Part shown: positions 7,259 to 14,350 of the stretch, piece by piece
How positions within the stretch are numbered: position 1 is the stretch's first letter
Layout of the letters: each line of letters opens with the position of its first letter
Assembly: GCA_023436145.1 (NCBI GenBank)
Contig: JAEZKP010000040.1
Coordinates: 1 to 14,734 of the forward strand
Source of the DNA: Fibrobacterota bacterium
Lineage (GTDB): Bacteria > Fibrobacterota > Chitinivibrionia > Chitinivibrionales > Chitinispirillaceae
DNA length: 14,734 bases
Direction: 5' to 3'
The notes under the pieces: model-generated
What the model was told of the DNA's origin: nothing
Databases searched by the model: none
What the model saw: the letters and a program-made list of their open reading frames with translations, nothing else
Made by a program: the position numbers and the translations under genes

Positions 7259-7663
7259 TCTTCTTTTTTCCTTTTCTTCATTCCTTAGAAGGCAGTTGGC
7301 AAATTACAAATACAACTCTTAGGATTCTATCCGCAGCGTACACATCCTCCTTCTTCATAAGAATGAATACGGAGGACGAAACCACGTTGGTAATATAGGT
7401 CGCTTTAAGGGTAAAGTATCCGGGGCTTTTCCGGCGTATCTATAAACAATATAGTAAAAGAAAAGCAAAGAAAGTTAATTCCCCAACAAATTAAGCTATT
7501 AAATTTTTACAGATAATTTGATTTAATCACTTGATTATGAAGGAGATAAGCAAGGTCCGACCCTCTCTCCAGAAAAAATCTGCTTAAAAAGGCCAGTTTG
7601 TGCTGATCATCCCGAGCTGCAATTCAAAATATTCTAAACCGGGACGGCCAGTAATATTACAAC
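7259..7663. other. Intergenic region with a repeat copy and a nested hairpin
   Basis: No gene is supported here. It holds an imperfect nested inverted repeat at 7345-7376 (TCCTCC with GGAGGA outside, TTCTT with AAGAA inside) and the first copy of the 84-bp repeat at 7485-7568. The rest shows nothing I can name, and no clear terminator follows the lipoprotein gene that ends at 7664. Confidence 0.5.
7485..7568. repeat. 84-bp dispersed repeat, copy 1 (likely insertion-sequence end)
   Basis: Aligns without gaps to 12001-12084 with 71 of 84 positions identical, including an unbroken 25-base block at 7525-7549. It contains the small palindrome TAATCA-CT-TGATTA (7524-7537) and ends in CGACCCTCT. 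The other copy directly follows a mutator-type transposase relic, so both may be right-end remnants of related insertion sequences. No transposase coding is visible next to this copy. Confidence 0.75.
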
Positions 7664-8428
7664 TTAATAAGTGAGATATATCTCTTGGAAGCTGACCACT
7701 TTTCCATCCTTATAGAGAATGTAATAATGAATGTTTCTGATGCCAATCAGAACATTGTAAGTTTCAGAGTCAGTCAGCCATTCTACCGAAGTAACCTTTC
7801 TGACATCAATGGCTCCCATATCGGTATTTATAGAATCGGTGAGATAACCAGATGCACTGATAAGATTAAGCAGCTGTTCTACAGTATCAACATCAGCATT
7901 GATAACAACTGCCTCTATGATACAGGAATCCAGTATTAATATGGTCTTATCAATTTTTGAAAGATAGTCCGGCGATGTGATCCAGTTGTTTCTTATGATT
8001 TTGGAACTATCGGAAAGCAAATATTCCGATTCCTCCCATGTAATATTTGATATGTATATTCTACTGTAACGTTTTATTTTATCGGTGATATGCTCCGGTT
8101 TGAATATAACATCAACATAATTTATTGGTGGCGCAATAGCATTTAATGATGCTGGAGGCACCACTTTCTTTAACTTTACGTCAGACATACTTCTGGCCGT
8201 TGAAATGGCGATATTCTCAATTTCTCCCGGATAAACCGTTTTTGCGAGTGCCATTATGTCTGCAGTATCCTGAGCTGTAAATGATAGCTGCTCCTGGGGT
8301 GTAGTCGGGAGAGTTTCATGATTGCATGAACAAAAAATTGCAGCTACAGAAGTTATCAGTAGTACTGCTATCAGGATGTGTATTTGTTTTGAGTGAATAC
8401 TAAATTTTAAGTGGACAGCTTTATTCAT
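7664..8428 (-). CDS. Putative secreted lipoprotein of unknown function
   Basis: A 254-aa protein I do not recognise. The N-terminus has basic and polar residues, then the hydrophobic stretch IHILIAVLLITSVAAIFCSC, with cysteines at 33 and 35; processing at Cys35 (preceded by F-C-S) would fit a relaxed lipobox, so lipid anchoring is likely but not certain. The Thr/Pro/Gln-rich linker just after it (TLPTTPQEQ) is typical of exported lipoproteins. The mature part is mixed alpha/beta with no metal or catalytic motif that stands out; the last 60 residues (VEWLTDSETYNVLIG, then YYILYKDGKVVSFQE) look like a small beta-rich domain. The start is strongly supported: AAGGAG sits 7 bases before the ATG. 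It is a single-gene unit with a promoter-like site about 40 bp upstream. Confidence 0.7.
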   Translation of the reverse strand: MNKAVHLKFSIHSKQIHILIAVLLITSVAAIFCSCNHETLPTTPQEQLSFTAQDTADIMALAKTVYPGEIENIAISTARSMSDVKLKKVVPPASLNAIAPPINYVDVIFKPEHITDKIKRYSRIYISNITWEESEYLLSDSSKIIRNNWITSPDYLSKIDKTILILDSCIIEAVVINADVDTVEQLLNLISASGYLTDSINTDMGAIDVRKVTSVEWLTDSETYNVLIGIRNIHYYILYKDGKVVSFQEIYLTY

Positions 8429-8464
8429 GGCGAAGCTCCTTTTCCTGTTATTTGTGGTAAATAA

Positions 8465-8493
8465 ATAACATATTTTTAACCATTTATTTTCAA
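8465..8493 (-). promoter_or_regulatory. Sigma-70-like promoter for the lipoprotein gene
   Basis: On the minus strand TTGAAA (8488-8493) is followed after 17 bases by TGTTAT (8465-8470), giving 5 of 6 and 4 of 6 matches to the -35 and -10 consensus. The leader to the ATG at 8428 would be about 30 bases. The region is AT-rich, so a chance match is possible. Confidence 0.35.
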
Positions 8494-8797
8494 ATATAGT
8501 ACAAAATTAAGCTGTAATCACCCATCATTCTTAAATTCCGTATTCTTTTAGAATACGTGAAGTTCCGGCTATGGCATTGTGTAAATAAATAGTCAGACGA
8601 GCAATGAATTTTCTTATTAGGAAGGTAGTCTATTTTTTAATGTCGCAACTTTTTTCACCTTTCATAACATAGTAACTCAGCGCACTCTGCGTTTTAAAAC
8701 CTCTTTCTCCGGTATCTTTCCAGTAATTTATACAATCTAAATCCTGGTTTTTATTTATCTGTTTATTAATTTTCTCAAACTTATCCGGTTATTTCTT

Positions 8798-8806
8798 AAT
8801 CACTCT
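8798..8806. repeat. Left target-site duplication of the MITE
   Basis: AATCACTCT, identical to 9127-9135 on the other side of the element. Confidence 0.85.
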
Positions 8807-9126
8807 CAGTAGTGTCCGGTTAATTTAACAATGGATTACTGCAAAAAACAGCTTGAAATTTGGATTTTCAGACCAGAAAGCACCAAATCACAAATCTTAA
8901 ATTCCAAACAAAACCCAAATTCTAAACAGGAACAGGAGTATGAATAGAGAATTCGATATCGGAAATTTGAAACAGGATAGCGGCCTCTACCTGCTCTATT
9001 CTTGTTTGGATTTTGAATAATTGGTAATTGGGATTTGTTTAGGATTTGGTATTTGTGATTTGGAATTTATTGCGTGCCCTACTTCTTATGAAATCTTATG
9101 TTTATTAAATTAACCGGACACTTCTG
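8807..9126. mobile_element. 320-bp miniature inverted-repeat element (MITE) with 9-bp target duplication
   Basis: The ends are 22-bp inverted repeats at 8807-8828 and 9105-9126 that differ at one base; the core is AGTGTCCGGTTAATTTAA. The element is flanked on both sides by AATCACTCT (8798-8806 and 9127-9135), a 9-bp duplication that proves insertion. It encodes no transposase, so it would have been moved in trans. Nine-base duplications with ends beginning CA are seen in the IS4 family, which is my best guess for the parent. Inside, a second inverted repeat pairs CCAAATCACAAAT (8883-8895) with 9051-9063, surrounded by degenerate A/C-rich 'AAATTCCAAAC' units. The near-perfect ends and duplication suggest recent movement. 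Confidence 0.9.
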
Positions 9127-9135
9127 AATCACTCT
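9127..9135. repeat. Right target-site duplication of the MITE
   Basis: AATCACTCT, identical to 8798-8806; the next base (C) also matches the base after the left copy, which is the first base of the left inverted repeat. Confidence 0.85.
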
Positions 9136-9243
9136 CTTTATTTATTGTTTATTAAGATGAGTGCCCCTAAATAATAATAATGATCATCATACGGAATGCC
9201 GCAGCCCATCAAAACGTCGAAGCTGTATTGCAACTTGGAGCGC

Positions 9244-9274
9244 TAATAAAAAAGGGGACTTATACAGTCCCCTT
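9244..9274 (-). terminator. Intrinsic terminator of the GH30-like gene
   Basis: On the minus strand AAGGGGACT-GTATA-AGTCCCCTT forms a perfect 9-bp stem with a 5-base loop (9252-9274) and runs straight into a T-rich tract (TTTTTTATTAG). It starts 42 bases after the stop codon of the glycoside hydrolase gene. Confidence 0.9.
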
Positions 9275-9316
9275 AAATTTACCAAGATTAAAGGCTGAGT
9301 TCAACTCAGCTACTGG

Positions 9317-11341
9317 TTACTTACTTACAAATGTTGTAACGGACATTTTTTCAAGCTTGACAGTCAGAACACCATCAGTTGCCGTAACCGCAGACTTTTC
9401 TGCCCAGTTCTCATTATTATTTGTTACAATTGGTGTAAAAGATGCCGGAACAGTTCCACCAGTGATAGTAATCGGTACAGTTTGCTCAGATTCTGTCTCG
9501 TTAACCGCAACAATAACAACTTTACCGGCATCATCTTTTGAGGCTGTAAGAAGCACTTTTGCAGGAAGCTTGTCTGTTGCTGTAATGTTAACAATTTTGT
9601 GATCAGGACGAATATAACGGCTGTAATTACCAAAGGTGTAGTAGCGTTTAGCTATGGAATTACTCCCTTTTATCAGTGCCAATCCCTCATTGTCGTTCTG
9701 ATAGTAAGCTTCATACCACCAATAGCACCAAGCCGAAGCTTCGCCAACCATAAGTCCGGATTGTATCCATCGTCCGACAGCGACACCATTTTTGATGTCC
9801 GTACTCGGTCCCTGTTCAGGCCAGTACATCACACCGGACATTTCGGTTTGCCAAATCTCCTTGGTCCTCTTGCCCCCAGTGACATCTGCAGGCCACGGGT
9901 ACGCCACCTGTGATTCATACTGGTGCACACCCAATATGTCGACCGCGTTCCAAGCTTCGGTGTCCTTAGCCAGCCAGTGGCCGTAGTCATAGCCATCCCC
10001 ATCTTTACACTTTTGAGCGCATTTAGCAATCTCTGCAGCATCGTTTATATCATTTGAGAAGCATCCACAACCATGTGGATCGGAGCTTTTATACTGATCA
10101 ATGCAAGATAGATTACTCCACACGTGGATCCACAATGATGCTTCGGGTGCAATCATTTTAACATCAGGAGCATATTGGTCGAACGCTTTCCTTGCCGCTT
10201 TAACGAATTCCACCATCTGCTTTCCGGTGTACACCATTGATTCGTATTCGTCAGTAAGCGGTGGACTACACGGCTTTTCACCTGAACCAGAACCACAAGA
10301 CGCAAAATCGGACTCATTAGCAATCGACATTGCATAAAGCTTGTTTGAAGCCGCGTATTGGGCTATTTTTTTTGCCCAGTCAGCATAGTTTGCCGTTTTC
10401 AAGTAACCACCCGCAGTCGTTTTTCCATTACTCTTCATTTCTCTAGGTGCACTCCAGCACGACCCGATAATTTTGGCACCGTAGGTGGATCTCGCTGTTT
10501 CCCAATCGTTTGGTACACTTCTATGGCCGCCATTTTCATGCATTCCTATACGCAGGATGGACAGACCGAGTGCATCTTTAGTAGTGAGATCGGAAGTGAA
10601 AAGTTGTTTCCAGGGGAGCGATTTGCCGCTAGGCATAATGGTCGCGTTGATACCAAAACCCTGGATGGTCTGTTTTTCCTGGTCAAGATGAACAGTTGCA
10701 TTTGTTTCTGCAGCAGTGTCCAGCTTAATTTCAATTCCGGTAGTATCAAGTGTATTGAGTGGAATTGACTTACTTTTATAATTATCAGCAGTAACTCTGA
10801 TTGTATCCACAACATCTGCTATTTTTGCCAGTTTACTGCTGACTGCACTGAAGTTTTTAGAAGAGGAATTAACAATGTATTTGCCATTATCCATTGGAAT
10901 GTAGCGAAACATCACCTTTTGCTGGTCAGTTGAAACCCTAATTACAAGCAATTTACTTGTATGGGAGATCTCATCAACATTAAAACGGTACAATCCCGCC
11001 TGGGCATTCTGTTGCACCACCTTTTTAATTAGAGCTCCATTTACATCAAATATCTCGATCTTCACTGAAGAAGGTTTGATCAGGCTGAAGTCCAGTGAAC
11101 CTCCGGTTAAGGTTATCGGTCTGGGTTCTGATTTAAAAGAAGCTTGAATATTAGTAGTTGCAATCGAAAAAGCACCATCTGAATCGGTAGTGTCCTTTAA
11201 TCCAACATTAACCAGCTCGACATTTGCTTTAGATATAGGTTTCCCTGCCTGATTTGTGACTTTTCCTGATATTTTAACACTCTGGGCATTGATCGACAGC
11301 CCGATTAATAATAGAAAATAAAACATTAAACGTTGGCGCAT
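9317..11341 (-). CDS. Secreted GH30-like glycoside hydrolase (glucuronoxylanase/xylanase type) with N-terminal accessory modules
   Basis: A 674-aa exported enzyme predicted to cut xylan or a related beta-glycan. Residues 1-20 are a signal peptide (MRQRLMFYFLLLIGLSINAQ). Residues 22-70 form a carboxypeptidase-regulatory-like beta domain (ISGKVTNQAGKPISKANVEL). Residues 78-150 look like a type IX sorting-tail or FlgD-like beta module (KIEIFDVNGALIKKV), oddly placed at the N-terminal side. After a strand linker (VDTIRVTADNYKS) the catalytic barrel runs from about 215 (QTIQGFGINATI) to 570, followed by a beta-sandwich of clan A type (AGKVVIVAVNETESEQTVPI). The likely acid/base is E343 in SIANESDF and the nucleophile E500 in IWQTEMSG. 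Nine cysteines fall in 295-539, suggesting disulfides. AAGGGAGGT stands just before the ATG and an intrinsic terminator follows, so it is a single-gene unit. The family call is firm to clan A/GH30; xylan as substrate is inferred. Confidence 0.88.
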   Translation of the reverse strand: MRQRLMFYFLLLIGLSINAQSVKISGKVTNQAGKPISKANVELVNVGLKDTTDSDGAFSIATTNIQASFKSEPRPITLTGGSLDFSLIKPSSVKIEIFDVNGALIKKVVQQNAQAGLYRFNVDEISHTSKLLVIRVSTDQQKVMFRYIPMDNGKYIVNSSSKNFSAVSSKLAKIADVVDTIRVTADNYKSKSIPLNTLDTTGIEIKLDTAAETNATVHLDQEKQTIQGFGINATIMPSGKSLPWKQLFTSDLTTKDALGLSILRIGMHENGGHRSVPNDWETARSTYGAKIIGSCWSAPREMKSNGKTTAGGYLKTANYADWAKKIAQYAASNKLYAMSIANESDFASCGSGSGEKPCSPPLTDEYESMVYTGKQMVEFVKAARKAFDQYAPDVKMIAPEASLWIHVWSNLSCIDQYKSSDPHGCGCFSNDINDAAEIAKCAQKCKDGDGYDYGHWLAKDTEAWNAVDILGVHQYESQVAYPWPADVTGGKRTKEIWQTEMSGVMYWPEQGPSTDIKNGVAVGRWIQSGLMVGEASAWCYWWYEAYYQNDNEGLALIKGSNSIAKRYYTFGNYSRYIRPDHKIVNITATDKLPAKVLLTASKDDAGKVVIVAVNETESEQTVPITITGGTVPASFTPIVTNNNENWAEKSAVTATDGVLTVKLEKMSVTTFVSK

Positions 11342-11762
11342 AGCCTACCTCCCTTAAGGAATATATTTATAATTTCTATGTAAGGATTTATGTCCTGGTT
11401 TGCCTTAACATCCCCGGGACTTTAATCGGTACAATTAGTTTTGCAACAATATTGTAACCCCAACTGATGCCGAGTAATAAATAATATAAAAAATTTATAT
11501 TGATTAGATTTCGAAAATATAAAAGCCGTAATAATAGTTAATAAGGGATAGAATGACTAATGTCATAACGCATAAAATCTGTTCGTTACACAAAACATAA
11601 AAAAGCATTCCAAATTCAACAAGTCTTGTATTCAATATAATATGAGGATAGTCTTTCTGAGAGCTTTTTTTACTATATGCTGTTTTTGTTTTCAAATAAG
11701 GATAATTTAATAATTCTAATATTTGAATTTTCAATGCATAACAGCTGCCATTTTTAACTTAT
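11342..11762. other. Upstream region of the GH30-like gene
   Basis: No supported gene. It holds the Shine-Dalgarno of the hydrolase gene (at 11344-11355) and an AT-only palindrome AATATAAA-AAA-TTTATATT at 11483-11501. A 76-codon minus-strand frame at 11504-11734 has no ribosome site and looks like chance in AT-rich DNA. Confidence 0.45.
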
Positions 11763-11985
11763 AACAGGAGGCGCACAAACGTAGTGGGAAGCTTCCCGGA
11801 CGGTGAATCTGCCTAATGCTGGCTGCAGTACGTCTACATCATATAGCCGGATCAAGTGGAGTACAAAAAGGTACCTAAATATGGAAGTACTTAATGAAGA
11901 AAAAATTTTGAGGCAGCTGCCTAAGAACCAATACCCAAACCAGATTGGAATGGTTAACTCAAGGCAATGTGCGAAAAATTATTGA
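11763..11985 (+). pseudogene. 3' remnant of a mutator (IS256-type) transposase with two frameshifts
   Basis: Three adjacent frames together spell the C-terminus of a mutator-family transposase. The first reads NRRRTNVVGSFPDGESA (11763-11813), the next LMLAAVRLHHIAGSSGVQK (from 11813), the last KRYLNMEVLNEEKILRQLPK and on to a stop at 11983-11985. This matches the usual order R-R-x-x-V-V-G-x-F-P-D-G-x-S-A-L-M-L, then L-R-H-I-A-G, then R-Y-L-N-M of these DDE enzymes. The catalytic core and 5' end are gone and at least two indels have occurred, so it is inactive. The repeat at 12001-12084 begins 16 bases after the stop and is probably the element's right end. Confidence 0.8.
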
Positions 11986-12000
11986 CACTACCGGCCAGCC

Positions 12001-12084
12001 ATCAGATTAATCGATTAAAATTTTACAGATAAATCGATATAATCACTTGATTATGAAGGAGATAAACCCGGTACGACCCTCTTT
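12001..12084. repeat. 84-bp dispersed repeat, copy 2 (probable right end of the transposase relic)
   Basis: 71 of 84 bases match 7485-7568 without gaps. It holds the perfect palindrome TTAATCGATTAA (12007-12018) and the TAATCA-CT-TGATTA palindrome shared with copy 1. Its position just behind the transposase relic suggests it is the insertion sequence's end, terminating near CGACCCTCT. Confidence 0.75.
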
Positions 12085-12224
12085 TACCTTTGCATTTCCT
12101 GCGCTCTCTGCGTTTTATTTTCCTTTTCCTGAAAACCTCATATAATTCATCAATTTTACAATGATACTTAAGACAAGTTCACACACCACAGGTTGGAAGA
12201 ATGAATATGTCCTCTCCTCCTCTC
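12085..12224. other. Spacer with a 'GCGCTCTCTGCGTTTT' repeat-like stretch
   Basis: CTGCGCTCTCTGCGTTTTATTTTCC-type sequence at about 12098-12125 resembles the stretch at about 8675-8710 (GCGCACTCTGCGTTTTAAAACC). Both may be decayed copies of one short intergenic repeat. No terminator is evident after the MTHFR-like gene. Confidence 0.35.
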
Positions 12225-13148
12225 TCATGTCCCTGTTTCCAGTATTTTCATGACATCTTTTACCAGTTGTATTGATGCATCTATTTCTACTTTTCTTACA
12301 GATACACTTTCCACATTACACCCGATTGGTATTTTTTTGTCTTTTGAAAAATCCAGCAGCTCAATAAATTGCTTTTTTAATACCTCAACCGACTTATTCA
12401 GAATATCCTCAGAATTCTGTAAATCATTTTCTATCCATCGTGGTATATTTATACCCAACCACTTCATAAATTCAAGTGTTTTTAATGATCCACACGGGGT
12501 GAGAGTAAATAATATCGGAACCATCTCCCTGCTGTTATTCTGGCAATAATAATAGTAATCTGACAAGAAGTTTTTTGAAGCCTCTACATTATAAACCGCC
12601 TGGGAAATAAAATATTTACACCCATTTTCAATCTTTTTTATTACCCTGAGGTGCTCATTATATTTGGTAATATGTCTTTCAGGAATAGTCACACCACCCA
12701 GAATTATTTTGGAACCATAACGCTTACACAGGCTGTAAGCATCATCCAACCTCATTGAATTGACTTGGTTCGAAGATGATGCGCCCACAAATACAGAGAA
12801 TTTATCATCATTGGAATCCGCGTCGATAAATTTAAACAGTTCACTTTCATTATACTTACCAACAGATTTGTAAATAATCTTAGGTACATCCAGATCCTTC
12901 AGATAATTCATCCCGTAAACACTTGAATCGATGGTTGGCAGAAATGGAAAAGGCCGGTTTTCGCTTGTTCGTTCTGACTCGTCCTGTATATCATAAATCA
13001 CCAGACCATCGATATTCAATCCATTCAGTCTTTCTATTTGTTTTTCAGCTATTTCCACTATTTTTTCATGAGAATTGGATTTCTTGGGTGGTGTTATTCC
13101 ATAGGTGATAATTCCAGATTCTCTTTGTAATATTTTTCTTTTTAACAA
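12225..13148 (-). CDS. Divergent methylenetetrahydrofolate reductase-like protein
   Basis: A 307-aa TIM-barrel flavoprotein of the MTHFR family (PF02219 type), which in the classic case reduces 5,10-methylene- to 5-methyl-tetrahydrofolate. Matches along the length are clear: TYGITPPK (15-22) at the first strand, DGLVIYDIQDES (47-58), GGVTIPERH (151-159, the equivalent of YPEVH), KYFISQAVYNVE (178-189), GINIPRWIE (232-240) and a C-terminal GCNVESVSVRKVEIDAS (276-292). The glutamate of the enterobacterial F-E-F-F-P-P motif is replaced (Y-G-I-T-P-P) and the R-G-D segment is also altered, so chemistry or substrate may differ from MetF. No ATG fits; the TTG at 13148, with AGAGGG about 8 bases ahead, is the best start, and the frame is open to about 13215. 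It stands alone, with no methionine-synthesis gene nearby. Confidence 0.78.
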   Translation of the reverse strand: MLKRKILQRESGIITYGITPPKKSNSHEKIVEIAEKQIERLNGLNIDGLVIYDIQDESERTSENRPFPFLPTIDSSVYGMNYLKDLDVPKIIYKSVGKYNESELFKFIDADSNDDKFSVFVGASSSNQVNSMRLDDAYSLCKRYGSKIILGGVTIPERHITKYNEHLRVIKKIENGCKYFISQAVYNVEASKNFLSDYYYYCQNNSREMVPILFTLTPCGSLKTLEFMKWLGINIPRWIENDLQNSEDILNKSVEVLKKQFIELLDFSKDKKIPIGCNVESVSVRKVEIDASIQLVKDVMKILETGT

Positions 13149-13394
13149 CTCAAAACCCTCTTCTTGTTCCGGAAACGATCCGCTTCTCCTTGTTTTATTG
13201 TTTTCTGTTCGTTACATAAAAATAATTTGAGCCAATTCCCACATCTCTTGAAGTTCAGGGGTATCCAGCAATGCTACAGGACTATTTATCAAGGTTAACC
13301 ATCGCAGGAATGACATATGAAGACTACAAGACACTAACAGAGCTTTGAAGAGGAATTACATTTTATATCAAAATGTAAATAACACTACGCATTC

Positions 13395-13411
13395 TTGCCC
13401 CATAGGGGCAA
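13395..13411. repeat. Hairpin repeat copy A
   Basis: TTGCCCC-ATA-GGGGCAA is a perfect 7-bp stem with a 3-base loop. Together with copy B, 54 bases further on, it forms a pair with similar flanks (AT/C-rich before, ATA-ATTT after). Confidence 0.7.
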
Positions 13412-13448
13412 TATATTTCTAGCAAAATTGACCACCACCAGAAGATCT

Positions 13449-13465
13449 TTGTCCCGTAGGGACAA
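13449..13465. repeat. Hairpin repeat copy B
   Basis: TTGTCCC-GTA-GGGACAA is a perfect 7-bp stem with a 3-base loop. Relative to copy A a stem pair has changed on both sides (C:G to T:A), which keeps pairing and argues that the hairpin itself is maintained. Confidence 0.7.
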
Positions 13466-13665
13466 TACATTTTTAAATAACCGGGTCTGTATTGTTAGTT
13501 TGAGGTCAGAGATTTGATAATTGACATTCAAATAATTTTAAACTGAAACCAGCCATTGTCCAGATTGAAATAACTGATTGAAGGTTTTTCCCCAGGCCAT
13601 CTTATGCTTTTTGATCCCCGACCAGTTTACCATCACCACGAAGTCATTATTCTTCTAAATGTATC

Positions 13666-14193
13666 TCACGATAGCTTTACATTTTCAAGAAGTCTCTGAT
13701 AAATCACCAGATCACTTCTTAAAAAACATACGAAAATAATTTCCAAATCATATTCATGATTTTTGATAAAAGAAGAACATGTATCAACTGCTATTTTGGC
13801 CGCCAAATCCGCAGGATACCCAAAAACACCTGTGCTTATGCAAGGAAATGCAATGCTATGACATCCGAATTTAACTGCCAGGTGCAGAGATGAAAGATAG
13901 CAGCTTTCTAAAAGTTTCGGTTCACCACTGGTGCCGCCTCTCCAGATTGGGCCTACCGTATGAATTACATATTTTGAAGGAAGATTATAGCCTGAAGTAA
14001 TTTTTGCATCTCCAACAGCACACCCTCCTATGGTTCGGCATTCCTCCAATAATTTGGGTCCTGCAGCACGATGTATGGCACCGTCTACACCACCTCCACC
14101 AAGCAGGCTTTGATTTGCAGCATTAACAATTGCATCAACTGTCAGCTTAGTAATATCTTCCTGTATTGCATTAAGACGTACCTTATTTTCCAT
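13666..14193 (-). CDS. Macrodomain protein, O-acetyl-ADP-ribose deacetylase / ADP-ribosylglycohydrolase type (YmdB/MacroD-like)
   Basis: A 175-aa single macrodomain expected to hydrolyse ADP-ribose esters, such as O-acetyl-ADP-ribose from sirtuins or ADP-ribose on acidic side chains. The signature runs QEDITKLTVDAIVNAANQSL (11-30) with D13 for adenine and N24/N27 at the distal ribose, then LGGGGVDGAIHRAAG (31-45) with D37 as the catalytic-loop aspartate, and CISTGVFGYP (118-127) for the diphosphate. The tail VCFLRSDLVIYQRLL also fits MacroD-type proteins. The length is as expected for a stand-alone enzyme. The ribosome site before the ATG is weak (GAGACGA). No sirtuin, ADP-ribosyltransferase or toxin gene adjoins it in the window, so a toxin-antitoxin role is not supported here. 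Confidence 0.95.
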   Translation of the reverse strand: MENKVRLNAIQEDITKLTVDAIVNAANQSLLGGGGVDGAIHRAAGPKLLEECRTIGGCAVGDAKITSGYNLPSKYVIHTVGPIWRGGTSGEPKLLESCYLSSLHLAVKFGCHSIAFPCISTGVFGYPADLAAKIAVDTCSSFIKNHEYDLEIIFVCFLRSDLVIYQRLLENVKLS

Positions 14194-14258
14194 AAATAAT
14201 TCGTCTCGCCAAGCAATCCATCCGAATCAGGTTAATGTAACTGCACTTGCCTGTATCC

Positions 14259-14293
14259 CCTCCTCTATCGAGCCAGTTAGCCTTTCGAGGAGG
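14259..14293 (-). terminator. Possible hairpin downstream of the last gene
   Basis: CCTCCTC (14259-14265) pairs with GAGGAGG (14287-14293) across a 21-base loop, about 58 bases after the stop of the gene at 14351. There is no T tract on the minus strand, so a terminator role is only possible. Confidence 0.3.
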
Positions 14294-14350
14294 CCCTGAA
14301 AAATTTCTGGCCAGAGTTAATACTGAAAATCTTTTCTCAGTGATAACCTG

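Larger units (their letters stand above)
8429..9316. other. Intergenic region occupied largely by a MITE
   Basis: No gene is supported in these roughly 890 bases. Contents in order: the lipoprotein promoter site, a 7-bp stem hairpin CGTATTC-TTTTA-GAATACG (8539-8557), a 'GCGCACTCTGCGTTTT' repeat-like stretch at about 8679-8694, the 320-bp MITE with its target duplications (8798-9135), and the terminator and a palindrome (9294-9310, GCTGAGTT-C-AACTCAGC) belonging to the end of the GH30 gene. Confidence 0.6.
13149..13665. other. Intergenic region with two short hairpin repeats
   Basis: No gene supported. It contains the paired hairpins at 13395-13411 and 13449-13465. A 31-codon minus-strand frame near 13558-13653 (with KKHKMAWGKTFNQLF) has no ribosome site and I do not call it. 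Confidence 0.45.

Noticed and set aside
9180..10768. Several plus-strand open frames opposite the GH30-like gene
   Set aside because: They lie antisense within a gene with strong domain, ribosome-site and terminator evidence; none has a recognisable protein.
11504..11734. 76-codon minus-strand frame upstream of the GH30-like gene
   Set aside because: AT-rich chance frame without a Shine-Dalgarno and with low-complexity composition (Y, I, L).
13395..13465. CRISPR array
   Set aside because: Only two copies, the repeats are 17-base hairpins that differ in the stem, and there are no cas genes.
13558..13653. 31-codon minus-strand frame after the macrodomain gene
   Set aside because: No ribosome site, too short to judge, and not recognised.
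13666..14193. Macrodomain as antitoxin of a DarTG-like pair
   Set aside because: No ADP-ribosyltransferase toxin gene adjoins it within the window, and the sequence is of the MacroD/YmdB type, not DarG.
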